Part shown: positions 1 through 8,298 of the stretch, piece by piece | Layout: every line of letters starts with the position of its first letter | Position numbering within the stretch: position 1 is the first letter of the stretch | From: Nocardia carnea NBRC 14403 | GTDB lineage: Bacteria > Actinomycetota > Actinomycetes > Mycobacteriales > Mycobacteriaceae | DNA: 64,000 bases | Direction of reading: 5' to 3' | Assembly: GCF_000308515.1 (NCBI RefSeq) | Contig: NZ_BAFV01000039.1 | Coordinates: 124,001 to 188,000, forward strand | Translations under genes and position numbers: made by a program | The notes under the pieces: generated by a model | What the model was told of the DNA's origin: nothing | Databases searched by the model: none | The model's input: only the letters and a program-made list of their open reading frames with translations

Positions 1-762
1 CGACCGCGGGAACGGCGTGATGTTGTTCGCCGACGCGTGCATGATATTCGAATCGAACAGTAGCGCCGACCCGGCCGGGCCGGTGAACTGCTCGATCCAG
101 TACTTATAGGCCAGTTCGGTGATATCGGCCCGGCTCGGTACTCCGATCTCCTGCTCACGCAGTGATTCGCGGTAGTTGTCCGCCGGTGTTTCGCCCTGGC
201 AGGGGACGAAAGTGCGATGCGATCCGGGCATCACCATCAGGCTGCCGTTGTACGGGTAGTTGTCCGTCAACGCGATGGACAGACTCACCGCCCGCGGCGT
301 GGGCATTCCATCCTCGGCGTGCCAGGTCTCGAAATCGGAATGCCAGTAGAAGCCGGTACCGAATCCGGGAAGATAATTGACCCGGCTCTGGTGGATGTAC
401 ACATCCGAACCCAGAACCTGTCGGGCCAAGTCCACAACCCGCGATTCGCGTACCAGCTCCTTCACCGCCGGGCTCAGCGTGTGCACATCGAATACCGAGC
501 GCACCTGCTGCGACGTCTTCTCCACGATGAGCCGGTCGTCACCCCGCAAATCCGGATCGTTTGCCAGCCGATCGATTTCGGCCGCGAACTCGGCCACCTC
601 TTCGGGGCTGAGCAAACGATCCAGAATTGCGTAACCGTCGGTATCGAACGCAGCCAGCTCCGCGTTACCGATCCGGCCCCACACCGTCGCGTCGTGTCGC
701 TCCTGAAGCGCCAGCCGCTCGGCGGTTCTGGTCGGATAGCGATCGATCCGATTGTCAACCAA
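1..762 (-). CDS. ectD: Ectoine hydroxylase EctD (3' end outside window)
   Basis: Fe(II)/2-oxoglutarate dioxygenase that converts ectoine to 5-hydroxyectoine in the cytoplasm. The first 254 codons are in the window. The family signature around FYWHSDFETWH is present, giving iron ligands H141 and D143, with the third ligand H242 in the segment NIMHASANN. Only about 40-50 C-terminal residues should lie beyond position 1. The start is TTG at 762, chosen because GAGGAAGGA lies 9 nt upstream and the first residues (VDNRIDRYPTRT) match EctD N-termini. It is the last gene of the ect operon, 18 nt after ectC. Confidence 0.95.
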   Translation of the reverse strand, partial: MVDNRIDRYPTRTAERLALQERHDATVWGRIGNAELAAFDTDGYAILDRLLSPEEVAEFAAEIDRLANDPDLRGDDRLIVEKTSQQVRSVFDVHTLSPAVKELVRESRVVDLARQVLGSDVYIHQSRVNYLPGFGTGFYWHSDFETWHAEDGMPTPRAVSLSIALTDNYPYNGSLMVMPGSHRTFVPCQGETPADNYRESLREQEIGVPSRADITELAYKYWIEQFTGPAGSALLFDSNIMHASANNITPFPRS

Positions 763-780
763 CGTCGTTCGTCCTTCCTC

Positions 781-1176
781 TCAGTCGGCCGGAACGGCGA
801 TCAACGGATAAACGCCGTTCTCGTCGTGCACCTCCTGCCCCGTGACAGGAGGATTGAACACGCACAGCATCCGCATCCGTGTCCGTGTCCGCACCTCGTG
901 CTTCTCGTGCCCGTCGAGCAGGTACATGGTGCCCGGGGCGAGATCGTAGGTGCGGTCGTTGGTCAGATCGGTGAGGGTGCCTTCACCCTCGACCAACCAG
1001 ACCGCTTCCACATGGTTCTGATAGTGGAAGACGTGGGAGGTGCCGGCCTCGATGGTGGTCTCGTGGAACGAGAACCCCACACCATCACCGCCCAGCACGA
1101 TCCGTTTGCTACGCCAATCCTCCGCACCGACATCGCGGTGGGTGCCGGTGATCTCGTCGGTGGTGCGCACGATCAT
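781..1176 (-). CDS. ectC: L-ectoine synthase EctC
   Basis: Cupin-fold ectoine synthase, which cyclises N-gamma-acetyl-diaminobutyrate to ectoine. It has 131 residues, the usual length. I chose ATG at 1176 (RBS AAAGGA) over the in-frame ATG 24 nt further upstream. With this start the metal ligands fall at E57, Y85 and H93, the same numbers as in characterised EctC proteins. The upstream ATG would put the gene's start inside the 3' end of ectB. It sits between ectB and ectD and is surely co-transcribed with them. Confidence 0.96.
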   Translation of the reverse strand: MIVRTTDEITGTHRDVGAEDWRSKRIVLGGDGVGFSFHETTIEAGTSHVFHYQNHVEAVWLVEGEGTLTDLTNDRTYDLAPGTMYLLDGHEKHEVRTRTRMRMLCVFNPPVTGQEVHDENGVYPLIAVPAD

Positions 1177-1190
1177 TGATGTAGTTCCTT

Positions 1191-2450
1191 TCAGCTGCAC
1201 ACGGTTTCGACGGCATCGCCCAGGATGCGCAAACCGTGGTCCAGTTCGTCGTCGGCGATGGTCAGCGGCGGCAGCAGTTTCACAACTTCATCCGATGCCC
1301 CGGAGGTCTCGGCCAGCAGGCCACGTTCGAACGCGACCTGGCAGACTTTCCCGGCCTGCGAGGCATCGTCGAAGACCAGGCCGTGCACCAAACCGCGGCC
1401 CCGAGTCGAGATTCCCGGTGCGGCCACGGCGATATCGTTCAACGCCGCGGCCACCCGCTTACCCTTGGTGCCGGTGGACTTCTCCAATACATCATCGGAC
1501 CAATAATGCTCGAGCGCCACCTGCGCGGTCACGAAGGACGGATTGTTACCCCGGAAGGTGCCGTTGTGTTCGCCCGGTGACCACACATCGTGCTCCGGCT
1601 TGAACAGCACCAGCGCCATCGGCAGGCCGTAGCCGCCGATCGACTTGGACAGGGTCACGATATCGGGGGTGATACCGGCCGCTTCGAAGGAGAAGAACGG
1701 GCCGGTGCGACCGCAGCCCATCTGCACATCGTCGACGATGAGCAGAATGCCGCGGGCGGCGCACAGCGAGGCCAGATGCCGCAACCATTCGGCGCGGGCC
1801 AGGTTCACCCCGCCCTCGCCCTGCACGGTTTCCACGATCACGGCGGCCGGGCGGTCCAGGCCCGAGGAGGAATCGTCGAGCACCCGCTCCATCCACTGGA
1901 AGTCCGCGGTGGTGCCGTCGAAATAGCCGTCGTAGGGCATGGGGGTCGCATGGTGCAGCGGCACACCGGCACCGGCTCGCTTCATCGCGTTACCGGTCAC
2001 CGACAGGGCGCCCAGGGTCATGCCGTGGAACGCGTTGGTAAAGCTGAGAATGGACTGGCGACCGGTCACCTTACGAGCCAGCTTCAGCGCGGCTTCCACC
2101 GCGTTGGCGCCGGTCGGGCCGGGGAACTGCACCTTGTAGTCCAGGCCACGCGGCGCCAGCAGGGTATCGCGGACGGTTTCCAGCAGTTTGCGCTTGGCGA
2201 CGGTCGACATATCCAGGCCGTGGGTGACACCGTCACCGGTCAGGTAATCGATCAGCGCGGTTTTGAGCACGGGGTTGTTGTGGCCGTAGTTCAGCGCGCC
2301 CGCGCCGGCGAAGAAATCGAGGAAATCCCGGCCGTTCTCGTCGCGGAGCCAGGCACCCTGGGCGGTTTCGAACACCGCGGGCCAGGAGCGGCAGTAGCCG
2401 CGAACGTTGGATTCCAGGTCGTCGAAGATCGTCGTTTCAGGGGTAATCAT
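1191..2450 (-). CDS. ectB: Diaminobutyrate--2-oxoglutarate aminotransferase EctB
   Basis: Class III PLP aminotransferase that makes L-2,4-diaminobutyrate from aspartate semialdehyde and glutamate, the first ectoine-specific step. It has 419 residues, the normal length. The PLP lysine is K269 in the segment TLSKSIGGYGLPMA, and the cofactor-binding Asp is in LLIVDDVQMG (about residue 240). Its ATG overlaps the last base of the ectA stop codon (TGATG), so the two genes are translationally coupled. Fourteen bases separate it from ectC. Confidence 0.97.
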   Translation of the reverse strand: MITPETTIFDDLESNVRGYCRSWPAVFETAQGAWLRDENGRDFLDFFAGAGALNYGHNNPVLKTALIDYLTGDGVTHGLDMSTVAKRKLLETVRDTLLAPRGLDYKVQFPGPTGANAVEAALKLARKVTGRQSILSFTNAFHGMTLGALSVTGNAMKRAGAGVPLHHATPMPYDGYFDGTTADFQWMERVLDDSSSGLDRPAAVIVETVQGEGGVNLARAEWLRHLASLCAARGILLIVDDVQMGCGRTGPFFSFEAAGITPDIVTLSKSIGGYGLPMALVLFKPEHDVWSPGEHNGTFRGNNPSFVTAQVALEHYWSDDVLEKSTGTKGKRVAAALNDIAVAAPGISTRGRGLVHGLVFDDASQAGKVCQVAFERGLLAETSGASDEVVKLLPPLTIADDELDHGLRILGDAVETVCS

Positions 2451-3061
2451 CAGTGATCCCTTTCGTTAATACGGGCGATCGGGGAGATGGTGTAGAGGTC
2501 CTCGGCGGCGTGACTGTCCGGGAACACATCCGGTTCGAACAGAACGCTTCGCACCATTTCGGCGCCGCGGCGGCGAGCCAGCGAGGCGAACATGGCAATC
2601 GAGGCGGGATTATCGGGGGACACGGTGGTCTCCAGCGCGTTTACGGCACCGCCGGCCGGATGGTCCGGCGCGGTGACGGTGGCGACCAACCAGTCCAGCA
2701 TGGCGACCCCGGTTCCGCGGCCACGCTGGTCGGCGTCCACAGCGACCTGCCAGACGAACAGGGTGCCGGGCGCATCGGGTCTCAGGTAGCCGGTGACGAA
2801 GCCGACGACGCGACCGTCGCTCTCGGCGACCACCGAGGAGGCGGCGAAATCTCGGCACCACAAAAGATAGGAATAGCTCGAATTGACGTCCAGGACCTGC
2901 GACTCGTCGGCGATCTGCCACAATCGCGCGGCGTCCGTGATCCGCGGTGCGCGCAAGCTCACGCCGGTACTGGCGGGCTCCGCATCGGTCGCGGCGGACG
3001 AGGTGGTCGAGCCGGTGCCGGTCGGACCGGCGGTCTGCGTGGACTCAGTGTGTAAAGACAT
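2450..3061 (-). CDS. ectA: L-2,4-diaminobutyric acid acetyltransferase EctA
   Basis: GNAT-fold enzyme that acetylates diaminobutyrate at the gamma-amino group, the second step of ectoine synthesis. It has 203 residues. The acetyl-CoA loop QRGRGTG is at 112-118, after the beta-strand FVWQVAVDA. The first 35 residues are a Thr/Ser/Ala/Gly-rich tail that most EctA proteins lack. GGAG four bases before the ATG supports this start, but a downstream start cannot be excluded. It is the first gene of ectABCD and lies only 72 bp after the sensor kinase stop codon on the same strand. Confidence 0.95.
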   Translation of the reverse strand: MSLHTESTQTAGPTGTGSTTSSAATDAEPASTGVSLRAPRITDAARLWQIADESQVLDVNSSYSYLLWCRDFAASSVVAESDGRVVGFVTGYLRPDAPGTLFVWQVAVDADQRGRGTGVAMLDWLVATVTAPDHPAGGAVNALETTVSPDNPASIAMFASLARRRGAEMVRSVLFEPDVFPDSHAAEDLYTISPIARINERDH

Positions 3062-3091
3062 ACAACTCCGATGTCTGCTTGCAGTACTTTC

Positions 3092-3124
3092 CCAGGCTTA
3101 CGAATCAACTTTGAGGTAGCCTGG
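3092..3124. promoter_or_regulatory. Inverted repeat in the ectA leader region
   Basis: Perfect 7-bp arms CCAGGCT (3092-3098) and AGCCTGG (3118-3124) enclose 19 bp. With one bulged base the pairing extends by two more base pairs. It fills most of the 72-bp gap between the kinase stop and the ectA start. It has no U-tract, so an operator for the ectoine operon is as likely as a weak terminator of the two-component transcript. Confidence 0.4.
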
Positions 3125-3133
3125 TCGAGTTCT

Positions 3134-4228
3134 TTACGATTGTGTTACAGGCTGATGACGCCCCTCTCGATCGATGGCAGGAAGCCGGATGACGAACCGG
3201 GCGCCCCCTCCGGGGCGTTCCGTACATTCGACCCGGCCACGGTGAGTGGCCACGGTCTCGGCGACGAGCGCCAGACCGATTCCGGTGCCACCGGTGGTGG
3301 ACCGGCGGCTGTTACGGGAAGTCGCGAAACGTTCGAAAATTCGGTCGCGGTCGGCGACTGCGACCCCGGGTCCGGCGTCGTCGATCTCGATGACGGCCTC
3401 CGCGCCGTCGCGGCGAACTGTCACCGCCACCGCGCCCCCGCCGTGCCGGTCGGCATTCTTCAGCACATTCAGCAGGGCGCGCTCCAGTTCCAGTTTACGG
3501 CCCAGAACCGCGACAGGCTCGGTGACTGTGAGCAGTTCGGCAGGCCGGTAGCTGTCGCGCAGCGTGTGTACCAGCAGATCTCCCACCGAAACGGGATCCG
3601 CGTCACCGTGATGCATACCCGCCTCCACCCGTGCCAGGGCGAGGAGGTCGTCGAGCAGCCGGCGCAAGTGTTCCACCTCGGCGCTCACCAGATCCAGGGC
3701 CTGCTGAGACCGCGGGGGGAGCTCCGCACGCGAACGTTCCAGCACTCCCACCGCGGTGGTCAGGGTGGTCATCGGGGTGCGGAGTTCATGGCTCACATCG
3801 CCGAAGAGCCGGTGTTCGCGATCGATCCGGCGTTGCAGCGAATCGACCATCCGGTTGAAGGAGGCGACCGTACTGGCGAGATCCTGGTCGTTGCTGTCCG
3901 GCAGCCGGGTGCCGAGTTCGCCGGAGGCGATGAGAGCGGCCGCCTCGGCGACGTCGCGTAGCGGTTTGAGCATGCGCCGGCTCACCCCGACCCCGACCGC
4001 GGCGCCGACCAGCGCCGCGGCGACGGCGCATCCCACCAGCAATGCCGGACGGTGATGCAGCCGTTCACTGAAGGTGCGGCTCTCATCGCTGACCACAGCG
4101 AACACCGCCAAGACCAGGACCAGCGCCATCAGACCGGAGGACGCCGCGAACGCGGTCGTCACCCGGCTGCGCAGGCTCCAGCGCCCCGGATCGCGTTCGA
4201 CCCGGGCCGCATTCGTTGTGCCGACCAT
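3134..4228 (-). CDS. Sensor histidine kinase (OmpR-partner type)
   Basis: Membrane histidine kinase of 364 residues. It has TM1 (about 24-46), a very short extracytoplasmic stretch of some 15 residues, TM2 (62-82), a HAMP linker (83-135), the H-box SHELRTPM with phospho-acceptor H147, the N-box around 254-259, the G1 box DDAGPGV (283-289) and the G2 box GGTGIGLAL (313-321). The tiny external loop argues against binding a large ligand and fits sensing of membrane state or turgor. It follows its response regulator with a 3-bp gap. The ectoine operon lies immediately downstream on the same strand, so control of osmolyte synthesis is a fair guess but is not shown by the sequence. Confidence 0.93.
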   Translation of the reverse strand: MVGTTNAARVERDPGRWSLRSRVTTAFAASSGLMALVLVLAVFAVVSDESRTFSERLHHRPALLVGCAVAAALVGAAVGVGVSRRMLKPLRDVAEAAALIASGELGTRLPDSNDQDLASTVASFNRMVDSLQRRIDREHRLFGDVSHELRTPMTTLTTAVGVLERSRAELPPRSQQALDLVSAEVEHLRRLLDDLLALARVEAGMHHGDADPVSVGDLLVHTLRDSYRPAELLTVTEPVAVLGRKLELERALLNVLKNADRHGGGAVAVTVRRDGAEAVIEIDDAGPGVAVADRDRIFERFATSRNSRRSTTGGTGIGLALVAETVATHRGRVECTERPGGGARFVIRLPAIDREGRHQPVTQS

Positions 4229-4231
4229 CGT

Positions 4232-4945
4232 TCAGCGCTGCACGTCCAGCCGGTAACCGAGGCCACGGACGGTGACCACGATCTGCGGATCGGAGGGGTC
4301 GCGCTCGATTTTGGTGCGCAACCTGCGCATATGGACATCCACGATGCGCTCGTCCCCGAAGAATCCCCGGTCCCAGACGCGTTCCAGCAGGACATCGCGG
4401 CTCAGGACCCGGCCCGGTGCATCTGCGAGTTCGCACAGCAGCCGGAATTCGGTGATGGTGAGGTTGATTTCTTCGTCGCCGCGGCGTACCGCGCCGCCTT
4501 CGGGCGAGAGGATCAGGGGTGTGACGGGGTCGGCGTCCAGGACGACCTCGATCGGCGCCGTCTCGCGTTCCACCGACAGCCGCGCGCGGCGCCGCAGGGC
4601 GCGCATCCGCGCGGTGATCTCTTTGATCTCGAACGGTTTGGTGACGAAATCATCGGCGCCGGCCTCGAGGGCGGCCACCACATCGTGAGTATCGTCACGC
4701 GCGCTCACCACGATGATCGGCACGTCGTGATCGCGGCGGATCTCCCGGATACAGGTGAATCCGTCCATTCCGCCGAGCATCAGATCGACGATCATGACAT
4801 CGGGTACACCGATCGTCCGCAGATGGGTGAGCGCGGCCTCGGCTTCCTCGGCCTCCGCGACGTCGTAGCCTTCGTCCTCCATGGCCAGGCGTAAAGCACC
4901 CCGGACCCGGTCGTCGTCTTCCACGATCATCAGGTTCGCGCTCAA
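4232..4945 (-). CDS. OmpR/PhoB-type response regulator
   Basis: Two-domain transcription regulator of 237 residues. The receiver domain (about 4-115) has acidic residues D10-D12, phospho-acceptor D54 in MIVDLMLGGMDG, and K103 in FVTKPF. The C-terminal winged helix (about 145-235) carries the usual RDVLLERVWD and VDVHMRRLRTKIE segments. The start is TTG at 4945 with AAGGGA 7 nt upstream. It is the first gene of the two-component operon and sits three bases before its kinase. Confidence 0.94.
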   Translation of the reverse strand: MSANLMIVEDDDRVRGALRLAMEDEGYDVAEAEEAEAALTHLRTIGVPDVMIVDLMLGGMDGFTCIREIRRDHDVPIIVVSARDDTHDVVAALEAGADDFVTKPFEIKEITARMRALRRRARLSVERETAPIEVVLDADPVTPLILSPEGGAVRRGDEEINLTITEFRLLCELADAPGRVLSRDVLLERVWDRGFFGDERIVDVHMRRLRTKIERDPSDPQIVVTVRGLGYRLDVQR

Positions 4946-5028
4946 TTTTCAATCCCTTGCAGACGCACGTGGCGTGCCGCGGCGCGGGTTTCGCATCCCC
5001 AAACCGACGCGACAGCCCGCTACTCAGT

Positions 5029-5058
5029 TTACTCGAGCAACCTTCCGGTTATACGAGT
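5029..5058. repeat. Hairpin between small protein gene and response regulator
   Basis: TACTCG (5029-5034) pairs with CGAGTA (5053-5058), and inside it AACC (5038-5041) pairs with GGTT (5046-5049). It lies upstream of the response regulator and downstream of the 5106-5411 gene, both on the minus strand. It has no U-run, so its role as terminator or operator is open. Confidence 0.3.
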
Positions 5059-5087
5059 AGCCGCAATGCCTGCGAAGTAAACCCCCC

Positions 5088-5103
5088 GAGTGAAATGACT
5101 CAC
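5088..5103. promoter_or_regulatory. CRP-like palindrome AGTGA-N6-TCACT
   Basis: AGTGA AATGAC TCACT has the 5-6-5 geometry of CRP/GlxR sites (TGTGA-N6-TCACA), with one symmetric mismatch at each outer base. It lies about 145 bp upstream of the response regulator start. The position is far from typical for direct activation, so the call is tentative. Confidence 0.25.
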
Positions 5104-5105
5104 TG

Positions 5106-5411
5106 TCAGATGTCGCGCGCATGCTCCAAACGGAAGAAGTTGCTCGGAGTGCCGTCGGCACGGAGTTCCTGGTAACGGAAGCTCAGCTTGCGTGCGTCGA
5201 AGGTGGCGAACCAGTCGGCCCAGCTGACCGGCTGGAGAACCGCGCCACCGTAGTGCGGAAAGTCCAGGCGCAGGACCCCCACCTCGCCGTTGTACTGACT
5301 GCCGGGCGTCGTCGCCGGATCAGCACCGCGCCGCTGGGCCCACTGGCGGATGATCTCATGATTCGTGGTGACCATGGTTGTTCCGGGAGCGGCGGAAAGG
5401 CCACCCTTCAT
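5106..5411 (-). CDS. Small conserved protein of unknown function
   Basis: Predicted soluble protein of 101 residues. It has the core TTNHEIIRQWAQRRGADPA, then a GEVGVLRLDFP strand segment and a SWADWFATFD segment. I recognise this as a widespread small family with the pattern TNHxxIxxWAxxRG...LRxDF...SWxxWFxxFD. Members are often mis-named glucan branching enzymes, and no function is established. The start is ATG at 5411, with AAGGAGG six bases upstream; the open frame continues upstream but is not supported. It appears to be monocistronic. Confidence 0.8.
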   Translation of the reverse strand: MKGGLSAAPGTTMVTTNHEIIRQWAQRRGADPATTPGSQYNGEVGVLRLDFPHYGGAVLQPVSWADWFATFDARKLSFRYQELRADGTPSNFFRLEHARDI

Positions 5412-5622
5412 GACGAACCTCCTTGCGGTAGGTGCGTACGTGCTCACCGTGCGACCCTCGGTGGTCACACCGGCTTTCCGGACTTGTACCCGACTTCGCA
5501 CTCTTGCAAACACAGCGGACAGGCAAATGTCCCATGTGTCCGCACCGCCGATCCGGCGACCGAAGACCCCACCCCAGCAACCCCGTCGGGTTTGCCGAAG
5601 ATTCGCCGAGGCTGGAAAACGG

Positions 5623-6732
5623 TCACCTGCCGCCGGAAATCGGCGCCAGAGCCACCGTGATGTTATCGCTCCCCCCGCATACCACCGCGTAGTCGACGAG
5701 CGCCCGCGCGCCGTCGCTCGTCGGCATCCCGAGTGCGCGTTGCGACAGCTCGACCGGTCCGGGCAGATAGTTCCACAGGCCGTCGCTGCACAGCAGCAGC
5801 GAACCCGGACCGTCCACGTAGTAGGAGCGGATACTGTCGCCCGACCAGGGCTGCTGCCCGGCGTCCGCACCCAGCCAGCGCATCAGGGTATGTGCCCGCG
5901 GATCGGCCATGGCCGCCTGCTCGTCCATCGCACCCGCTTCGATCAGCGCCTGCGCCCACGAATCGTCGACCGTCAGCTTCTGCGGACCGGCGAGTGGACC
6001 GGGATGCCCCGGCTGCGCCGGCTGTTCGGAAACCCGGTCTCCGGCCGCCAGCCAGTAGGCACGGCTGTCGCCGATATTGGACACGGTGACCGATACCCGG
6101 CCGTCGGCCTCGGTGCGCACGATCGCCGACACATAGGTGCACGACGGAGCGTCCCCGTCCGGCCCGGCCAGATTGCGCACCGCCTCCGACGCGGCCGCCA
6201 TTCCCGCGGCAGTGGCCTCCTCGGCAGTCCGGTCCTCGGCGAGGGCGGCGAGGCAGGCATCCACGCCGGTGCGAACGGCGGTCCCGGAGGCGGCCTGCGG
6301 ATCCGGCGACGACGACACGCCGTCGCACACCACCAGGACGAGGGTCTCCGGTTGCCCGCTGTCGTCGGGCACAACCGCCGCGGCCACGGCATCTTCGTTC
6401 CGCGCATGCACGATTCCGCGGTCGGTGACCAGCCCGGCCACCCCGAGATCGGCCTCGAACCGATCCTGAAGCCGATGCGGATGGTCACAGGCGGGGCAGC
6501 GTGGGCCGCGCCCCTGGGTCCCGCAGTGCACGCAGACCACTTCCGCCAGGCCGTCGTCCGGTAATGCCACCCGGTGGATTCCCGGCGTGACCGCCTGACG
6601 CGGAACTGTTCGTTCCGCGGCCGCGGCCCGGCGGCGGGTGTCCAAGGTATCGCGCACCGCGGGCATGGGTTCGGTCACTGCGTCGAGGATATCGCCCGGT
6701 TCGGCGCCCCCGGGATTCGTCTCCGGGTTCAT
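5623..6732 (-). CDS. PP2C-type Ser/Thr protein phosphatase with zinc ribbon
   Basis: Metal-dependent PPM/PP2C phosphatase of 370 residues, predicted cytoplasmic. The N-terminal 60 residues are low complexity. A CxxC...CxxC zinc ribbon follows (C67, C70, C79, C82). The PP2C core then shows HARNEDA (111-114), VVCDGVSS with metal ligand D137, NIGDSRAYW, LLLCSDGLWNYL and the C-terminal GGSDNITVAL. This zinc-ribbon-PP2C layout usually sits beside FHA, VWA and kinase genes, but here the gene stands alone. The start at 6732 excludes an Arg/Gly-rich upstream extension; the Shine-Dalgarno is weak. Confidence 0.9.
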   Translation of the reverse strand: MNPETNPGGAEPGDILDAVTEPMPAVRDTLDTRRRAAAAERTVPRQAVTPGIHRVALPDDGLAEVVCVHCGTQGRGPRCPACDHPHRLQDRFEADLGVAGLVTDRGIVHARNEDAVAAAVVPDDSGQPETLVLVVCDGVSSSPDPQAASGTAVRTGVDACLAALAEDRTAEEATAAGMAAASEAVRNLAGPDGDAPSCTYVSAIVRTEADGRVSVTVSNIGDSRAYWLAAGDRVSEQPAQPGHPGPLAGPQKLTVDDSWAQALIEAGAMDEQAAMADPRAHTLMRWLGADAGQQPWSGDSIRSYYVDGPGSLLLCSDGLWNYLPGPVELSQRALGMPTSDGARALVDYAVVCGGSDNITVALAPISGGR

Positions 6733-6865
6733 CCGGCCACCACACAGTCGACTAGTTCCCGGCGCCCCCCGACCCGGATACCGCGAGTCCGCACACCGCC
6801 CCCCTTCATTCGACCCGTTCCGTTCTGACGATCGACGATAGTACGCGGTGACCGGGCGGAGGTAT

Positions 6866-8239
6866 TCATCCGCGCTCCCCAACCGCGCGAACGGCTTTGC
6901 GGGCCGCCACCAGCACCGGATCCCAGACCGGTGAGAACGGCGGGGCGTACCCCAGATCGAGTGCGGTCATCTGCGTAACGTTCATTCCAGCGGTCAGCGC
7001 GACCGCCGCGATATCGACCCGTTTACCGGCGCCTTCCCGGCCCACGATCTGCACACCGAGCAGGCGTCCGGTGAGGCGTTCGGCCAGCATCTTGACCGTC
7101 ATCGGTGCCGGGTCGGGGTAATAACCGGCGCGACTGGTGGATTCGATCGTTGCCGTGACGTATTGCAGGCCGACGGCACGGGCGTCCTTCTCCCGCAGAC
7201 CGGTTCGCGCCACCTCGAGATCGCACACCTTACTGACCGCGGTGCCGACCACACCGGGAAAGGTTGCGTAACCGCCACCGATATTGGCGCCGATGATCTG
7301 GCCGTGCTTGTTGGCGTGGGTGCCCAGGGGGATATGGCGGCGCATCCCGGAGACGAGATCGAGTACCTCCACACAATCACCGCCGGCCCAGATATTTTCG
7401 TACCCGAGAACCCGTAGCGCGGTATCGGTCAGGATCCCACCGTGCCCGCCGATCGGTAATCCGGCCGCGCGGGCCAGTTCGGTCTCCGGGGCTACCCCGA
7501 TCCCGAGAACCACCACATCCGCGGGATATTCGCTGCTGCCGGCGACCACCGCGCGGGCCCGGCCGTCGGCACCGGTCCGTATGCCGGTCACCTCCCGGTC
7601 GCCGGCCACCACGATGTCCAGCCCGACCAGCGCCTCGCGCACCAGGGCGCCCATATCGGGATCCAGCGTCGACATCGGTTCGGCCCCGCGGTGTAGGACG
7701 GTGACCTCGAAACCGCGGCGGATCAGTGCCTCCGCCATCTCGACTCCGATATACCCCGCACCGACCACCACGGCGCGGCGACCACTCGTCGCGGCCAGGG
7801 TCGCGATGAGTGCCTCACCGTCGTCCAAGGTCTGCACCCCGTGCACACCGGGCGCGTCGATGCCGGGCAGCGGCGGCCGGGTGGGCCGGGCGCCGGTCGC
7901 GAGCACGAGTTGGTCGTAGCCGGTCCAGGTTTCGACACCGGTCGCAAGATCACGGCTACGCACGCGGCCGCCCTCGATATCGAGTTCGACCACCTCGCTG
8001 CGCAATCGCACGTCGATCGCCCGCGCCCGGTGCTCGGCCGGTGTGCGCGCGATCAACTGGTCTCTGTCGCGGACCTGCCCGCCGACCCAGTACGGGATTC
8101 CACAGGCGGAGTACGAGGTGAAATGCCCGCGTTCGAACACCACGATCTCGAGGGCGCCGGCCTCCCGGTACCGGCGCGCCTGGGAAGCCGCCGACATTCC
8201 GGCCGCGTCACCGCCGACGATCACCAACCGCTCGGTCAT
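6866..8239 (-). CDS. FAD-dependent pyridine nucleotide-disulfide oxidoreductase (CoA-disulfide reductase/NADH oxidase type)
   Basis: Flavoprotein of 457 residues. The N-terminal FAD motif is VIVGGDAAGMSAA (6-18), the single redox cysteine is C46 in SYSACGIPYW, an NAD(P)H fold starts near VVVGAGYIGVEMAEA, and a C-terminal dimerisation domain follows. A lone active-site Cys in this position defines the CoA-disulfide reductase/NADH oxidase/peroxidase group, which acts on low-molecular-weight disulfides or peroxide. The exact substrate cannot be read from the sequence. A TAGGTT box six bases before the ATG suggests a leaderless mRNA. Flanking genes are unrelated. Confidence 0.88.
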   Translation of the reverse strand: MTERLVIVGGDAAGMSAASQARRYREAGALEIVVFERGHFTSYSACGIPYWVGGQVRDRDQLIARTPAEHRARAIDVRLRSEVVELDIEGGRVRSRDLATGVETWTGYDQLVLATGARPTRPPLPGIDAPGVHGVQTLDDGEALIATLAATSGRRAVVVGAGYIGVEMAEALIRRGFEVTVLHRGAEPMSTLDPDMGALVREALVGLDIVVAGDREVTGIRTGADGRARAVVAGSSEYPADVVVLGIGVAPETELARAAGLPIGGHGGILTDTALRVLGYENIWAGGDCVEVLDLVSGMRRHIPLGTHANKHGQIIGANIGGGYATFPGVVGTAVSKVCDLEVARTGLREKDARAVGLQYVTATIESTSRAGYYPDPAPMTVKMLAERLTGRLLGVQIVGREGAGKRVDIAAVALTAGMNVTQMTALDLGYAPPFSPVWDPVLVAARKAVRAVGERG

Positions 8240-8245
8240 ACGATC

Positions 8246-8251
8246 AACCTA
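8246..8251 (-). promoter_or_regulatory. -10 box of a leaderless start (TAGGTT, N6, ATG)
   Basis: TAGGTT ends six bases before the ATG at 8239 and no Shine-Dalgarno is visible, so transcription probably starts at the A of the ATG. Confidence 0.45.
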
Positions 8252-8298
8252 CCCAGTCGGCCGCGCTTCCCGCGGTACCACCGGCGGTCGCCCCGGCG

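Noticed and set aside
217..1179. Long plus-strand frame across the ectC/ectD region
   Set aside because: The opposite strand carries clear EctC and EctD sequences with all metal ligands, so this is a shadow frame of GC-rich DNA.
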